Part shown: in pieces, positions 9,448 to 16,962 of the stretch | How the letters are laid out: each line of letters begins with the position of its first letter | Position numbering within the stretch: the first letter of the stretch is position 1 | From: Sandaracinaceae bacterium | Lineage (GTDB): Bacteria; Myxococcota_A; Polyangia; Polyangiales; Sandaracinaceae | Direction: 5' to 3' | NCBI GenBank assembly: GCA_020633195.1 | Contig: JACKEC010000015.1 | Location: forward strand, 124,001-188,000 | Length of the DNA: 64,000 nucleotides | Translations under genes and position numbers: made by a program | The notes under the pieces: model-generated | The model's input: only the letters and a program-made list of their open reading frames with translations | What the model was told of the DNA's origin: nothing | Databases searched by the model: none

Positions 9448-9576
9448 GCACGCGGAGCCTCCGCGCTCTCACCCCTCCCGATCTTCGCCGCGCCGCGGCC
9501 TCGGCTCGCCACCGCCCCGCGGTGGCTCGGTCGACCTGCGGCCAACGCTCACGAGCTCGCACAGAAGGAGTACCCC

Positions 9577-10359
9577 ATGAACAAGCCCACTCGAACCCTC
9601 GTCCCCCTCGTCGTCCTCCTCGCCTCGGGCTGCTGGCTGCCCGAGCCGCGCACCGTCGCGACGCAGGAGGAGACCCTCGCCGTCGACGGCCTCGACACGC
9701 TGCGGTTCGACGTCGGCGCGGGCGACCTCGACGTCGTCGGCGACCCCGCGCTCGATCACGTCGAGGTCACCGTCGTGCTCCGCACCAACCGCGCGATGGA
9801 CGATCACGACGCCGACGCGCTGCGCGCGCTCGACTTCCGGCTCGAGGCGATCGACGGCGAGGCTTCGCTCGTCGTCCGGCTCGACGACTCGTCGGTCAGC
9901 GACTTCTACGCGGACGTCACCGTGGCGCTCCCGTCCTCGATGCACCTCGCCGGGCAGGACGGCTCGGGCGACATCCACGTCCGCGACGTCGCGAGCCTCG
10001 ACCTCGTCGACGACAGCGGCGACATCTGGGTCTCGACGGTCCCCGGCGCGGTCCTCATCGACGACGCCTCGGGCGATCTCCAGCTCCGGTCCACCGGCGA
10101 GGTCGCCATCCACGACACGTCCGGAGAGATCGACGTCGCGCAGGTCGACGGCGGCGTGGTCATCGAGGACGACAGCGGCGAGATCACCGTCGAGGACGTG
10201 AGCCTCGACGTCGACATCGTCGACGAGTCCGGCGGCATCCGCGTCCGGCACGTCGTCGGCACGGTGACGATCACCGACGGGTCGGGGGACATCGACGTCT
10301 CCGACGTGGGCCGCTTCGACCTCCTCGCGGACGGCTCCGGCGACGTCTCCTATCAGTAG
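9577..10359 (+). CDS. DUF4097-like beta-strand repeat lipoprotein
   Basis: A 260-aa lipoprotein: the N-terminus has a positively charged start, a hydrophobic core and the lipobox LASGC. After a domain of about 100 residues come about eight repeats of 18-20 residues with consensus DDSGDI (9960-10350), the pattern of a right-handed beta-helix like the DUF4097/GIN-type families. A strong Shine-Dalgarno AAGGAG at 9565-9570 fixes the start. The 129-nt gap before it suggests its own promoter or a loose operon with the surface-repeat gene. Function unknown; an envelope structural or adhesive role is inference. Confidence 0.85.
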   Translation: MNKPTRTLVPLVVLLASGCWLPEPRTVATQEETLAVDGLDTLRFDVGAGDLDVVGDPALDHVEVTVVLRTNRAMDDHDADALRALDFRLEAIDGEASLVVRLDDSSVSDFYADVTVALPSSMHLAGQDGSGDIHVRDVASLDLVDDSGDIWVSTVPGAVLIDDASGDLQLRSTGEVAIHDTSGEIDVAQVDGGVVIEDDSGEITVEDVSLDVDIVDESGGIRVRHVVGTVTITDGSGDIDVSDVGRFDLLADGSGDVSYQ

Positions 10360-10466
10360 GCGCGTTGCACGCGGCGCCGAGGTCGTCTATCTGGCCGAGG
10401 CGCCGCGCATCGACCTCGTCGTGGGTCGTCGCCCCGGCCGCGCCGAGCGCATCGGCCCCTGCCGCG

Positions 10467-11417
10467 ATGACCCACACGTTCTTCGAAGGACCCGAGAAGA
10501 AGGTCGAGCTCGCCGTCGTCGACGGTCATCCGTCGCTCCGCGGGCTCGGCGACGCCTTCTGGCGCGGCGTCGTCCGCGCCGCGCAGGCGGAGGTCCTCAG
10601 CGTGATCTCGAACGACCACCTCGACGCGTACCTCCTCAGCGAGTCGAGCCTGTTCGTGTACGACGGCTTCGTCACGATGATCACGTGCGGCAAGACGACC
10701 CTCGTCGAGGCCGTCGACGCGATGCTCGAGCGCATCCCTCCGAAGGCGATCTCGGTGCTCGTCTACGAGCGCAAGAACGAGCACTTCCCGCACGAGCAGC
10801 CGACGAGCTTCTTCGAGGACGGTCGGCGCCTCGTCACCCGGCTCCCCGGCCGCGCGGTGCGCTTCGGCGTCGAGCACGAGCACGCCGTGCGGATGTTCCA
10901 CACCACGCGTGAGCACCGCCCCGAGCCGGACGACCGCACCCTCGAGATCCTCATGCACGGGATCGATCCGAAGCGGACCGAGCCCTTCCGTGGTCCGCGC
11001 CCGGAGGGCGGCATCGCGCACGCGCTCGGCCTCGACCTCGCGCTCGCCGGCCACACCGTCGACGAGCACTTCTTCGAGCCCACCGGCTACTCCCTCAACG
11101 CGATCCGCGACGCGGCCTACACGACGCTGCACGTGACCCCGCAGCGCCTCGGCAGCTACGTGAGCTTCGAGACCAACGCCGCCGACTTCCGCGGCCACCT
11201 GCAGGAGCTCGTGTGCGAGGTCGTCGGGGTGTTCGCGCCCGAGTCCTTCGACGTCGTCGTCTTCGAGCCGCACGAGGCGCCGATCGAGCTGCAGCTCGAC
11301 GGCTACGTCGTCCGCAAGCACGTGCGCGAGCCGGTGTGCGGCTACCACGTGTCGTTCCGGCACTTCTTCCGTGACGCGACGGGCCCCACGCGCGCGGTCG
11401 AGATCCCGATGCGGTGA
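10467..11417 (+). CDS. speD: S-adenosylmethionine decarboxylase proenzyme, eukaryotic type
   Basis: A 316-aa homologue of the eukaryotic AdoMet decarboxylase, which self-cleaves to form a pyruvoyl cofactor and makes decarboxylated AdoMet, the aminopropyl donor for spermidine. Visible family signatures are FFEGPEKKVEL at the N-terminus, the cleavage site YLLSESSLFVY (second Ser of SS becomes pyruvoyl), the catalytic-cysteine motif TCGKTTL, and YVSFETN, matching the human active-site serine region. The length is close to the animal and yeast enzymes (about 334-396) and far above the 120-aa bacterial SpeD. No aminopropyltransferase gene lies next to it. The start ATG directly precedes the conserved motif. 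Confidence 0.93.
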   Translation: MTHTFFEGPEKKVELAVVDGHPSLRGLGDAFWRGVVRAAQAEVLSVISNDHLDAYLLSESSLFVYDGFVTMITCGKTTLVEAVDAMLERIPPKAISVLVYERKNEHFPHEQPTSFFEDGRRLVTRLPGRAVRFGVEHEHAVRMFHTTREHRPEPDDRTLEILMHGIDPKRTEPFRGPRPEGGIAHALGLDLALAGHTVDEHFFEPTGYSLNAIRDAAYTTLHVTPQRLGSYVSFETNAADFRGHLQELVCEVVGVFAPESFDVVVFEPHEAPIELQLDGYVVRKHVREPVCGYHVSFRHFFRDATGPTRAVEIPMR

Positions 11418-11447
11418 GCGGCCTCTCCGTCGGGTACCCTCCCGGCG

Positions 11448-12344
11448 ATGGCCATCGAAGCGCTGAGGACGTCCGACGATCGGTTCGCCGATCTGGACGG
11501 CTACGACTGGGACCCGAGCTACGTCGAGATCGAGGGGCTGCGCATGCACTACCTCGACGTCGGCCCGAAGGACGCGACCGACGTCTACCTGTGCCTGCAC
11601 GGCGAGCCGACGTGGGCCTACCTCTACAGGAAGATGATCCCGGTGCTCACCGCCGCCGGCGGCCGGGTCGTAGCGCCCGACTTCTTCGGCTTCGGGCGCT
11701 CGGACAAGCCCGTCGACGACGCCGTCTACACCTACGCGTTCCACCGGCGGACGCTGCTCGCGTTCCTCGAGGCGATGGCGCTGCCGCCGTTCACGCTCGT
11801 CTGCCAGGACTGGGGCGGGATCCTCGGCCTCTCGCTCCCGCTCGACGTGCCCGACTCGATCGCGCGCCTGATCGTCATGAACACCGCGCTGCCGACCGGC
11901 GAGCTCCCGCCGGGCCCCGGCTTCGAGGCGTGGAAGGAGTTCGTCGCGACCAACCCCGCGTTCAGCGTCGGCGGCCTCATGGGTCGCTCCGTCCCCGGGA
12001 TCACCGAGGCGGAGCGCGCCGCGTACGAGGCCCCGTTCCCCGATCGCACCTACCAGGCGGGCGTGCGGCGCTTCCCCGCGATCGTGCCGGTCACGCCCGA
12101 CATGGACGGCGCCGCGCAGTCGAAGAAGGCGGCCGCGTGGTGGATGAACGAGTGGTCGGGCCCGACGTTCATGGCCGTCGGGGTGCAAGACCCCGTGCTC
12201 GGTCCTCCAGCGATGCGCCAGCTGCGCAAGGTGCTCCGAGGCTGCCCCGAGCCGCTGGTGCTCGAGGGCGCCGGCCACTTCGTGCAGGAGGCCGGCGACG
12301 TCGTCGCCAAGGCCGCGCTCGAGGCGTTCGCCGCCGCGCGCTAG
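11448..12344 (+). CDS. Haloalkane dehalogenase (alpha/beta hydrolase, HLD-I-like)
   Basis: A 298-aa cytoplasmic alpha/beta hydrolase expected to hydrolyse carbon-halogen bonds. The oxyanion motif HGEPTWAYLYR, the nucleophile elbow LVCQDWGG (Asp about residue 124, followed by a halide-binding Trp), the acid in GVQDPVLGP and the base in GHFVQE make a complete Asp-Asp-His triad, the pattern of the DhlA/DmbB subfamily. The cap domain carries further Trp residues (WWMNEW). It lies 30 nt after speD and 71 nt before an aldo/keto reductase. Substrate and any link to its neighbours are unknown. Confidence 0.9.
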   Translation: MAIEALRTSDDRFADLDGYDWDPSYVEIEGLRMHYLDVGPKDATDVYLCLHGEPTWAYLYRKMIPVLTAAGGRVVAPDFFGFGRSDKPVDDAVYTYAFHRRTLLAFLEAMALPPFTLVCQDWGGILGLSLPLDVPDSIARLIVMNTALPTGELPPGPGFEAWKEFVATNPAFSVGGLMGRSVPGITEAERAAYEAPFPDRTYQAGVRRFPAIVPVTPDMDGAAQSKKAAAWWMNEWSGPTFMAVGVQDPVLGPPAMRQLRKVLRGCPEPLVLEGAGHFVQEAGDVVAKAALEAFAAAR

Positions 12345-12415
12345 CGCCGACCCTTGCGGTGCACCTCCGCGGGCCGCAGGGTCGTCACCCACGGACGAAC
12401 ACGGAGGAGGGCGTC

Positions 12416-13468
12416 ATGGCGTTGCGGTACCGCCTGCTCGGCAAGAGCGGGCTTCGGGTCTCGGAGATCTGCCTCGGGACGATGAGCTTCGGTCAGCAGT
12501 GGGGCTTCGGCGCCGACGAGGCGACGAGCCACCGCGTCCTCGACGCGTACGCCGAGGCGGGCGGCAATTTCCTCGACACCGCCAACAAGTACCATGGCGG
12601 CGAGACCGAGGCGATCGTCGGCACCTGGCTCGAGCGCGTCGGCCGCGACCGTCAGGTGGTCGCGACCAAGTACACGCTCGCGATGGACCACACGGACCCG
12701 AACTCGGCGGGCAACCAGCGCAAGAACCTCGTGCGCTCGGTCGAGGCGAGCCTGAAGCGGCTGCGCACCGACTACATCGACCTGCTCTGGGTCCACGCGT
12801 GGGACGACTACACGCCCTACGAGGAGACGATGCGCGGGCTCGACGACCTCGTGCGCTCGGGCAAGGTCCTCTACGTCGGGGTGAGCGACACCCCCGCGTG
12901 GATCGTCTCGGCGGCCAACGTCGCCGCGGAGCTGCGCGGCTGGACGCCCTTCGTCGGGCTGCAGATCGAGTACAGCCTCCTCGAGCGCACGGTCGAGCGC
13001 GAGCTGCTCCCCATGGCCGACCACTTCGGCCTCTCCGTCGTCGGCTGGGCGCCCCTCGGCGCCGGCGTGCTCACCGGCAAGTACACGCGCGCCGACGGCG
13101 GCGACTCGCTGCGCAAGGGCGCCAACGAGTCGCGCGGCCGCACGAGCGAGTCGGCGCTCGCGATCGCGCGCGCCGTCGACGAGGTCGCCGACGAGCTCGG
13201 CGTCACCTCCGCGCAGGTCGCCGTCGCGTGGGTGCGCGCGCGGGGCTACGGCTTCATCCCGATCGTCGGGGCCCGCAAGGTCGAGCAGATCACCGACAGC
13301 CTCGGTGCCGCGGAGGTCACGCTCGGCGAGGCGCACCTCGCGAAGCTCGACGCGGTGAGCGCGGTCCCCGCGCACTTCCCCCAGAAGTTCCTCGCGTCGT
13401 CGTCGGTGATGGACCTCGTCCGCGGCGAGATCCGGACGCGGATCGACGGGCGCCCCTCCGAGCGCTGA
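12416..13468 (+). CDS. Aldo/keto reductase
   Basis: A 350-aa NADPH-dependent oxidoreductase with a TIM-barrel fold. The catalytic tetrad is visible: Asp and Tyr in FLDTANKYHGG, Lys in ATKYTL and His in WVHAWDDY; cofactor-binding segments appear near the C-terminus as IVGARKVEQI. The start follows GGAGG at 12404-12408. Similar enzymes (YhdN/IolS group) reduce diverse carbonyls; the physiological substrate cannot be read from the sequence. Confidence 0.92.
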   Translation: MALRYRLLGKSGLRVSEICLGTMSFGQQWGFGADEATSHRVLDAYAEAGGNFLDTANKYHGGETEAIVGTWLERVGRDRQVVATKYTLAMDHTDPNSAGNQRKNLVRSVEASLKRLRTDYIDLLWVHAWDDYTPYEETMRGLDDLVRSGKVLYVGVSDTPAWIVSAANVAAELRGWTPFVGLQIEYSLLERTVERELLPMADHFGLSVVGWAPLGAGVLTGKYTRADGGDSLRKGANESRGRTSESALAIARAVDEVADELGVTSAQVAVAWVRARGYGFIPIVGARKVEQITDSLGAAEVTLGEAHLAKLDAVSAVPAHFPQKFLASSSVMDLVRGEIRTRIDGRPSER

Positions 13469-13507
13469 CGCGTGACAGCGGCCCGCGTGGTGCGCGACCC
13501 TCCCGGC

Positions 13508-14602
13508 ATGCGCATCGCGTGGGTCCTGTTGGTTCTGCTCGGCGGCTGCGGCGGGCTCCGCCTCAGCATGGTGGACTCGGCGTACCGGACGCCGAGCAAC
13601 GTGGCCGTCTACTTCACCGTCGACACCGCGACTGGGGACCCCGTCGCCGGCCTCACCGCCGACGACTTCCGCATCTACGAGGACGGCCGGATCGTGTCGG
13701 TCGCCGAGAGCGGGCAGACGATCGTCAACCCGGAGCTCGCCGCCGAGCACTACACCCTGCTGCTCGTCGACATGAGCGGCAGCGTCAGCGAGAGCGACCA
13801 GGTGCCGCTCATCGAGGAGGCGGCGACCGAGTTCACCTCGACCCTCGAGGAGCACCAGCGCGTCGCCGTGTACGCGTTCGACGGCTCCGAGGAGATCCAC
13901 CGCATCACCCCGTTCACGCGCAGCGCCGGCGCCGCGAACGCGGGGGTAGGGCGCATCTCGAACTTCACCCCGCGCGATCCGTCGACCAACCTGCACGGCG
14001 CCGTCGTCGCGGCGATCGCGGAGCTCGACACGGCGCTCTCGCGCTCGACGGTGCCGCTGCGCTTCGGGACCATCGTCGTCTTCACCGACGGCACCGACCG
14101 CGCCGCGCGCATCACCGCCGACGAGATGGGCGACGCCATCGAGGGGAGCGCCTACGACTTCTTCGCGATCGGCGTCGGCGACGAGATCGACGAGGGGGTC
14201 CTCTCGCACGTCGGCCGCGAGGGCTACGTGATGGTCGCCGACCGCACCGCGATCCGCGCCGCGTTCACGGAGATCAGCGAGCGCATCGTCCAGATGACCC
14301 AGCGCTACTACCTCCTGAGCTACTGCTCGCCGGCGCGCGCGGGCGAGCACTCGGTCACCGTCGAGGCGGTCACCGAGGGGGGCTCGGGCTCGCTCACCTA
14401 CGAGTTCGACGCGCAGGGCTTCGGCCCGCGCTGCAACCCGGACCAGCCCCCGCCGTTCGACACCTCGCGGCCCGGCGCCGCGCCTCGCACCCGCGGCCGC
14501 CGCTCCGCCGGTCAGCGCCTCGAGGTCAGCGCGCGGCCGGCTCGCGCGGCCCCCGCCGCCGCGCCCGCGAGCGGGGGCGACCCCGAGGCCGGCCTCGAGT
14601 GA
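13508..14602 (+). CDS. VWA-domain lipoprotein
   Basis: A 364-aa lipoprotein: signal MRIAWVLLVLLGGC with lipobox, then a short beta domain including LTADDFRIYEDGRIV, as seen in VWFA-related proteins of Acidobacteria, then a von Willebrand factor A domain with an intact MIDAS motif DMSGSVS and the later FTDGTD. The last 70 residues are a Pro/Arg/Ala-rich low-complexity tail. It would sit on an envelope membrane facing the periplasm and bind a divalent cation or a protein partner. Start chosen at 13508 because the upstream in-frame start would bury the signal peptide. Convergent with the next gene, 3 nt apart. Confidence 0.88.
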   Translation: MRIAWVLLVLLGGCGGLRLSMVDSAYRTPSNVAVYFTVDTATGDPVAGLTADDFRIYEDGRIVSVAESGQTIVNPELAAEHYTLLLVDMSGSVSESDQVPLIEEAATEFTSTLEEHQRVAVYAFDGSEEIHRITPFTRSAGAANAGVGRISNFTPRDPSTNLHGAVVAAIAELDTALSRSTVPLRFGTIVVFTDGTDRAARITADEMGDAIEGSAYDFFAIGVGDEIDEGVLSHVGREGYVMVADRTAIRAAFTEISERIVQMTQRYYLLSYCSPARAGEHSVTVEAVTEGGSGSLTYEFDAQGFGPRCNPDQPPPFDTSRPGAAPRTRGRRSAGQRLEVSARPARAAPAAAPASGGDPEAGLE

Positions 14603-14605
14603 CGC

Positions 14606-15280
14606 TCAGCGAGGAGTGACCGTGTCGATGCGCGCGACCACGTGGTAGGCGGTCCCGAGCCGTCCTTGCTCGTTGTCCGCGGCCATGAAGGTCATCGCGC
14701 GCGTGTCGATCTGGAAGATGGGATCACCCTGGTCGAAGCTGATCGTCGGCTCGAGATCCTCGCCCGCCACGCCGAGCGGCGCGTCGTAGAGCTCGCAGGG
14801 GAAGAAGCCGGTCCGCCGGGGGAGCTCCTCGCCGAAGAGGCGCACGGTCGTCCCCATGCGGCTCGTGCACTGCGCGAACGTGCGGCAGTAGTGTCCGGGC
14901 GGGCCGGCGCGATCGAGCACCTGCACGTCGAAGCTGCAGCGGTCGCCCACCGCGAGGCCGATCGAGCCGTCCGCCCGCGTCACCGTCGCCTCGATGTGGC
15001 GCCACCGCCGGTCGGACGTCCGGGTCGGCTGGAGGTTCAGCGAGGTGGGGGCCCGCGAGTCCACGCTGCCGCCGAGCACGGGGCCCTGCGGCGCTCGCTC
15101 CTCGAGCGCGTGATCCCGGGCCGGCCGCGTCTCCTCCACCACCTCGGGCGCGGACCGCGACGTGAACCAGAACCCGGCCGCGATCGCCGCGAGGCAGCAC
15201 ACGACCGCGCCGCCGAGCGCGACCACGCCGAGGACGATGTACACGACCGGGTTGGTCCCGCCCTGGCGCTCCGTCGACAT
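14606..15280 (-). CDS. Single-pass membrane protein of unknown function
   Basis: A 224-aa protein with a short N-terminus, one membrane helix (VVYIVLGVVALGGAVVCCLA), a linker and an extracytoplasmic domain of about 150 residues with four Cys (DRCSF, GHYCRTFAQC, FFPCELY) that could pair. A possible beta-sandwich is suggested by alternating hydrophobic strands. I do not recognise a family. It stands between a convergent VWA lipoprotein and a co-directional TauE/SafE gene. Confidence 0.75.
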   Translation of the reverse strand: MSTERQGGTNPVVYIVLGVVALGGAVVCCLAAIAAGFWFTSRSAPEVVEETRPARDHALEERAPQGPVLGGSVDSRAPTSLNLQPTRTSDRRWRHIEATVTRADGSIGLAVGDRCSFDVQVLDRAGPPGHYCRTFAQCTSRMGTTVRLFGEELPRRTGFFPCELYDAPLGVAGEDLEPTISFDQGDPIFQIDTRAMTFMAADNEQGRLGTAYHVVARIDTVTPR

Positions 15281-15334
15281 GCGCCGGGACGTAGCACGCG
15301 GCGGGGGGTCTCGGAATGCGCGGCCCTCCCGCGC

Positions 15335-16033
15335 TCAGGCCACGCCCGCGAGGGCGAGCCCGACCAGCGTGATCATCGTGGCGTAGCCGACCCGCGTCGC
15401 GACCTTCTCGCCCAGCCAGTCTCGCGCGCGCCGGCCGGCGAGGTTGCCGGCGAGGAGCCCCACCGTCACGAGCGCCGTCGTCTCGATCGCGTCGGTGCCC
15501 AAAAGCCCGCCCGCGCCGTACCCCACCATCCGCGCGAGGTGCATGGCGACCGCGGAGGCGCTCGCCGTCGCGATGAACACGTCGCCGCGCAGGCCCACGG
15601 CGAACAGCACCGGTCCGACGAGCCCCGCGCCGCTCACCGCGGCGAGCCCGCCCGTCGCCGCGCCGGCTGGCGTCAGCGAGCGGGGACCCGGCGTCCACCG
15701 CACCCAGCCGAGCCCGCGCGCCACCGCGAGGAGCGCCACCGCGAGCAGGATCCAGGGCAAGACGCCTTCCGGGAGCGAGACGGCGACGAGGCTCCCGATC
15801 AGCGCGGCCGGCACGGTGCCGGCGACGAACGCGCCCGCGACCTTCCTGTCGAGGGCCGCCCGGTAGAGCCACGCGCGATGGACGTTCGCGAGCAAGAGCG
15901 CGGGGGCGCTGTGCGCGACGGCGTGGCGGGGGCTCGTCAGGAGCGAGAGCGACAAGACCAAGAGCATCCCGCCTCCCATGCCCGCCACCGTGGAGAGCGT
16001 CCCTGCCGTGAGCCCGAGGAGGAGAGGAAGCAT
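15335..16033 (-). CDS. TauE/SafE-family membrane transporter
   Basis: A 232-aa inner-membrane protein with seven to eight hydrophobic helices. The duplicated family signature is visible in GTLSTVAGMGGGMLLV and GGLAAVSGAGLVGPVL. Family members export sulfite, sulfoacetate or other small organic anions. The ATG at 16033 has GGAG just upstream on the minus strand and gives the first helix at residue 2; an in-frame ATG at 16069 would add 12 polar residues. It is divergent from a LysR regulator at 16108 with an inverted repeat in the 74-bp gap, so it is a probable target of that regulator. Confidence 0.88.
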   Translation of the reverse strand: MLPLLLGLTAGTLSTVAGMGGGMLLVLSLSLLTSPRHAVAHSAPALLLANVHRAWLYRAALDRKVAGAFVAGTVPAALIGSLVAVSLPEGVLPWILLAVALLAVARGLGWVRWTPGPRSLTPAGAATGGLAAVSGAGLVGPVLFAVGLRGDVFIATASASAVAMHLARMVGYGAGGLLGTDAIETTALVTVGLLAGNLAGRRARDWLGEKVATRVGYATMITLVGLALAGVA

Positions 16034-16070
16034 GTCTCCAGGGTTGGCTCGGAGGTGGAATCCATCCAAT

Positions 16071-16101
16071 GGAAGTTTTTTAGCGATTCGATAAGACTTC
16101 C
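16071..16101. promoter_or_regulatory. Inverted repeat between lysR and tauE, candidate LysR operator
   Basis: An unusually A+T-rich patch in this G+C-rich DNA contains GGAAGT at 16071-16076 and its complement ACTTCC at 16096-16101. Extending inwards, 9 of 11 bases match between GGAAGTTTTTT and the reverse complement of the right arm. The centre-to-centre symmetry and the position between divergent starts (16033 minus, 16108 plus) fit a LysR-type activator/autoregulator site. Confidence 0.5.
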
Positions 16102-16107
16102 TGATGA

Positions 16108-16956
16108 ATGTTCGAGGCGCTTCGCAACTTCCTCCTGATCGTCGAGCACGGCACGTTCACCGCCGCGGCTCGGCACGCGCACCTGTCGCAGCCCGCGCTC
16201 ACGGCCTCGATCCGGCGCCTCGAGGAGCAGCTGGGCGCGCGGCTCCTCTCGCGCGGGCGCCGGGGCGCCGCGCTGACGGCGGCCGGCGCGGCGCTGGTGC
16301 CGAGCGCGAAGGCGGCGCTCGCCGCGGTCGAGGAGGGGCGGCGCGCGGTCCTCGAGGTCGAGGAGCTCGATCGGGGCGAGGTGCGCATCGGCGCCGGCGC
16401 GACGGCCTGCACCTACCTGCTGCCGCCGACCCTCGCGGCGTTCCGGCGGGCTCACCCGGGGGTGAAGCTGTGGCTCCGCGAGCTCACCACCGACGAGGCG
16501 CGCGAGGCGATCGACGCGGGCGACATCGATCTCGCGGTGGTGACCGATCCCGGCCCCGAGGCGGACCTCTGGTTCGAGGACGAGCTGGTCCTCGTCGCGG
16601 CCCCCGGCGTCGACCCGCGCGGCGCCCCGTTCGTGACCTTTCGCGCCGGCGCGACCACGCGCGCGCTGCTCGAGGGCCACTTCCCCGACGCCGAGATCGT
16701 GATGGAGCTCGGCGGCGTCGCGGCGGTGAAGACCCACGTCCGCATGGGCATCGGCGTGGCCCTCGTGAGCCGGCACGCGGTGCGCACGGACCTGCTGCTC
16801 GGCCGGCTCGTCGAGGTCGACGATCCGCGCACTCCGATCCCGCGGTCGATGCACCTCGTGCACCGCGGCGCCGCGCGCCTCGCGCCAGCGGCGCGGGCGC
16901 TGCGCGAGCAGATGCTCGGCTCGACGCCGGTCCCGCTCGACGATCCAGGAGCCTAG
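16108..16956 (+). CDS. LysR-family transcriptional regulator
   Basis: A 282-aa LysR-type regulator. The N-terminal winged helix-turn-helix is complete (FEALRNFLLIVEHGTFTAAA, LSQPALTASIRRLEEQLG), and the effector domain of two Rossmann-like lobes covers residues 90-280 (GATACTYLLPPTLAAFRRAH, then VALVSRHAV). Divergent orientation to the TauE/SafE gene with a palindromic spacer suggests that it controls that exporter in response to a small molecule, probably an exported anion. Its stop is 6 nt from the convergent histidine kinase stop. Confidence 0.93.
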   Translation: MFEALRNFLLIVEHGTFTAAARHAHLSQPALTASIRRLEEQLGARLLSRGRRGAALTAAGAALVPSAKAALAAVEEGRRAVLEVEELDRGEVRIGAGATACTYLLPPTLAAFRRAHPGVKLWLRELTTDEAREAIDAGDIDLAVVTDPGPEADLWFEDELVLVAAPGVDPRGAPFVTFRAGATTRALLEGHFPDAEIVMELGGVAAVKTHVRMGIGVALVSRHAVRTDLLLGRLVEVDDPRTPIPRSMHLVHRGAARLAPAARALREQMLGSTPVPLDDPGA

Positions 16957-16962
16957 CGATGG

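Noticed and set aside
9960..10350. DSGD repeats as calcium-binding RTX repeats
   Set aside because: Spacing of 18-20 residues and lack of the GGxGxD nonapeptide do not fit RTX; the DUF4097-type beta-helix fits better.
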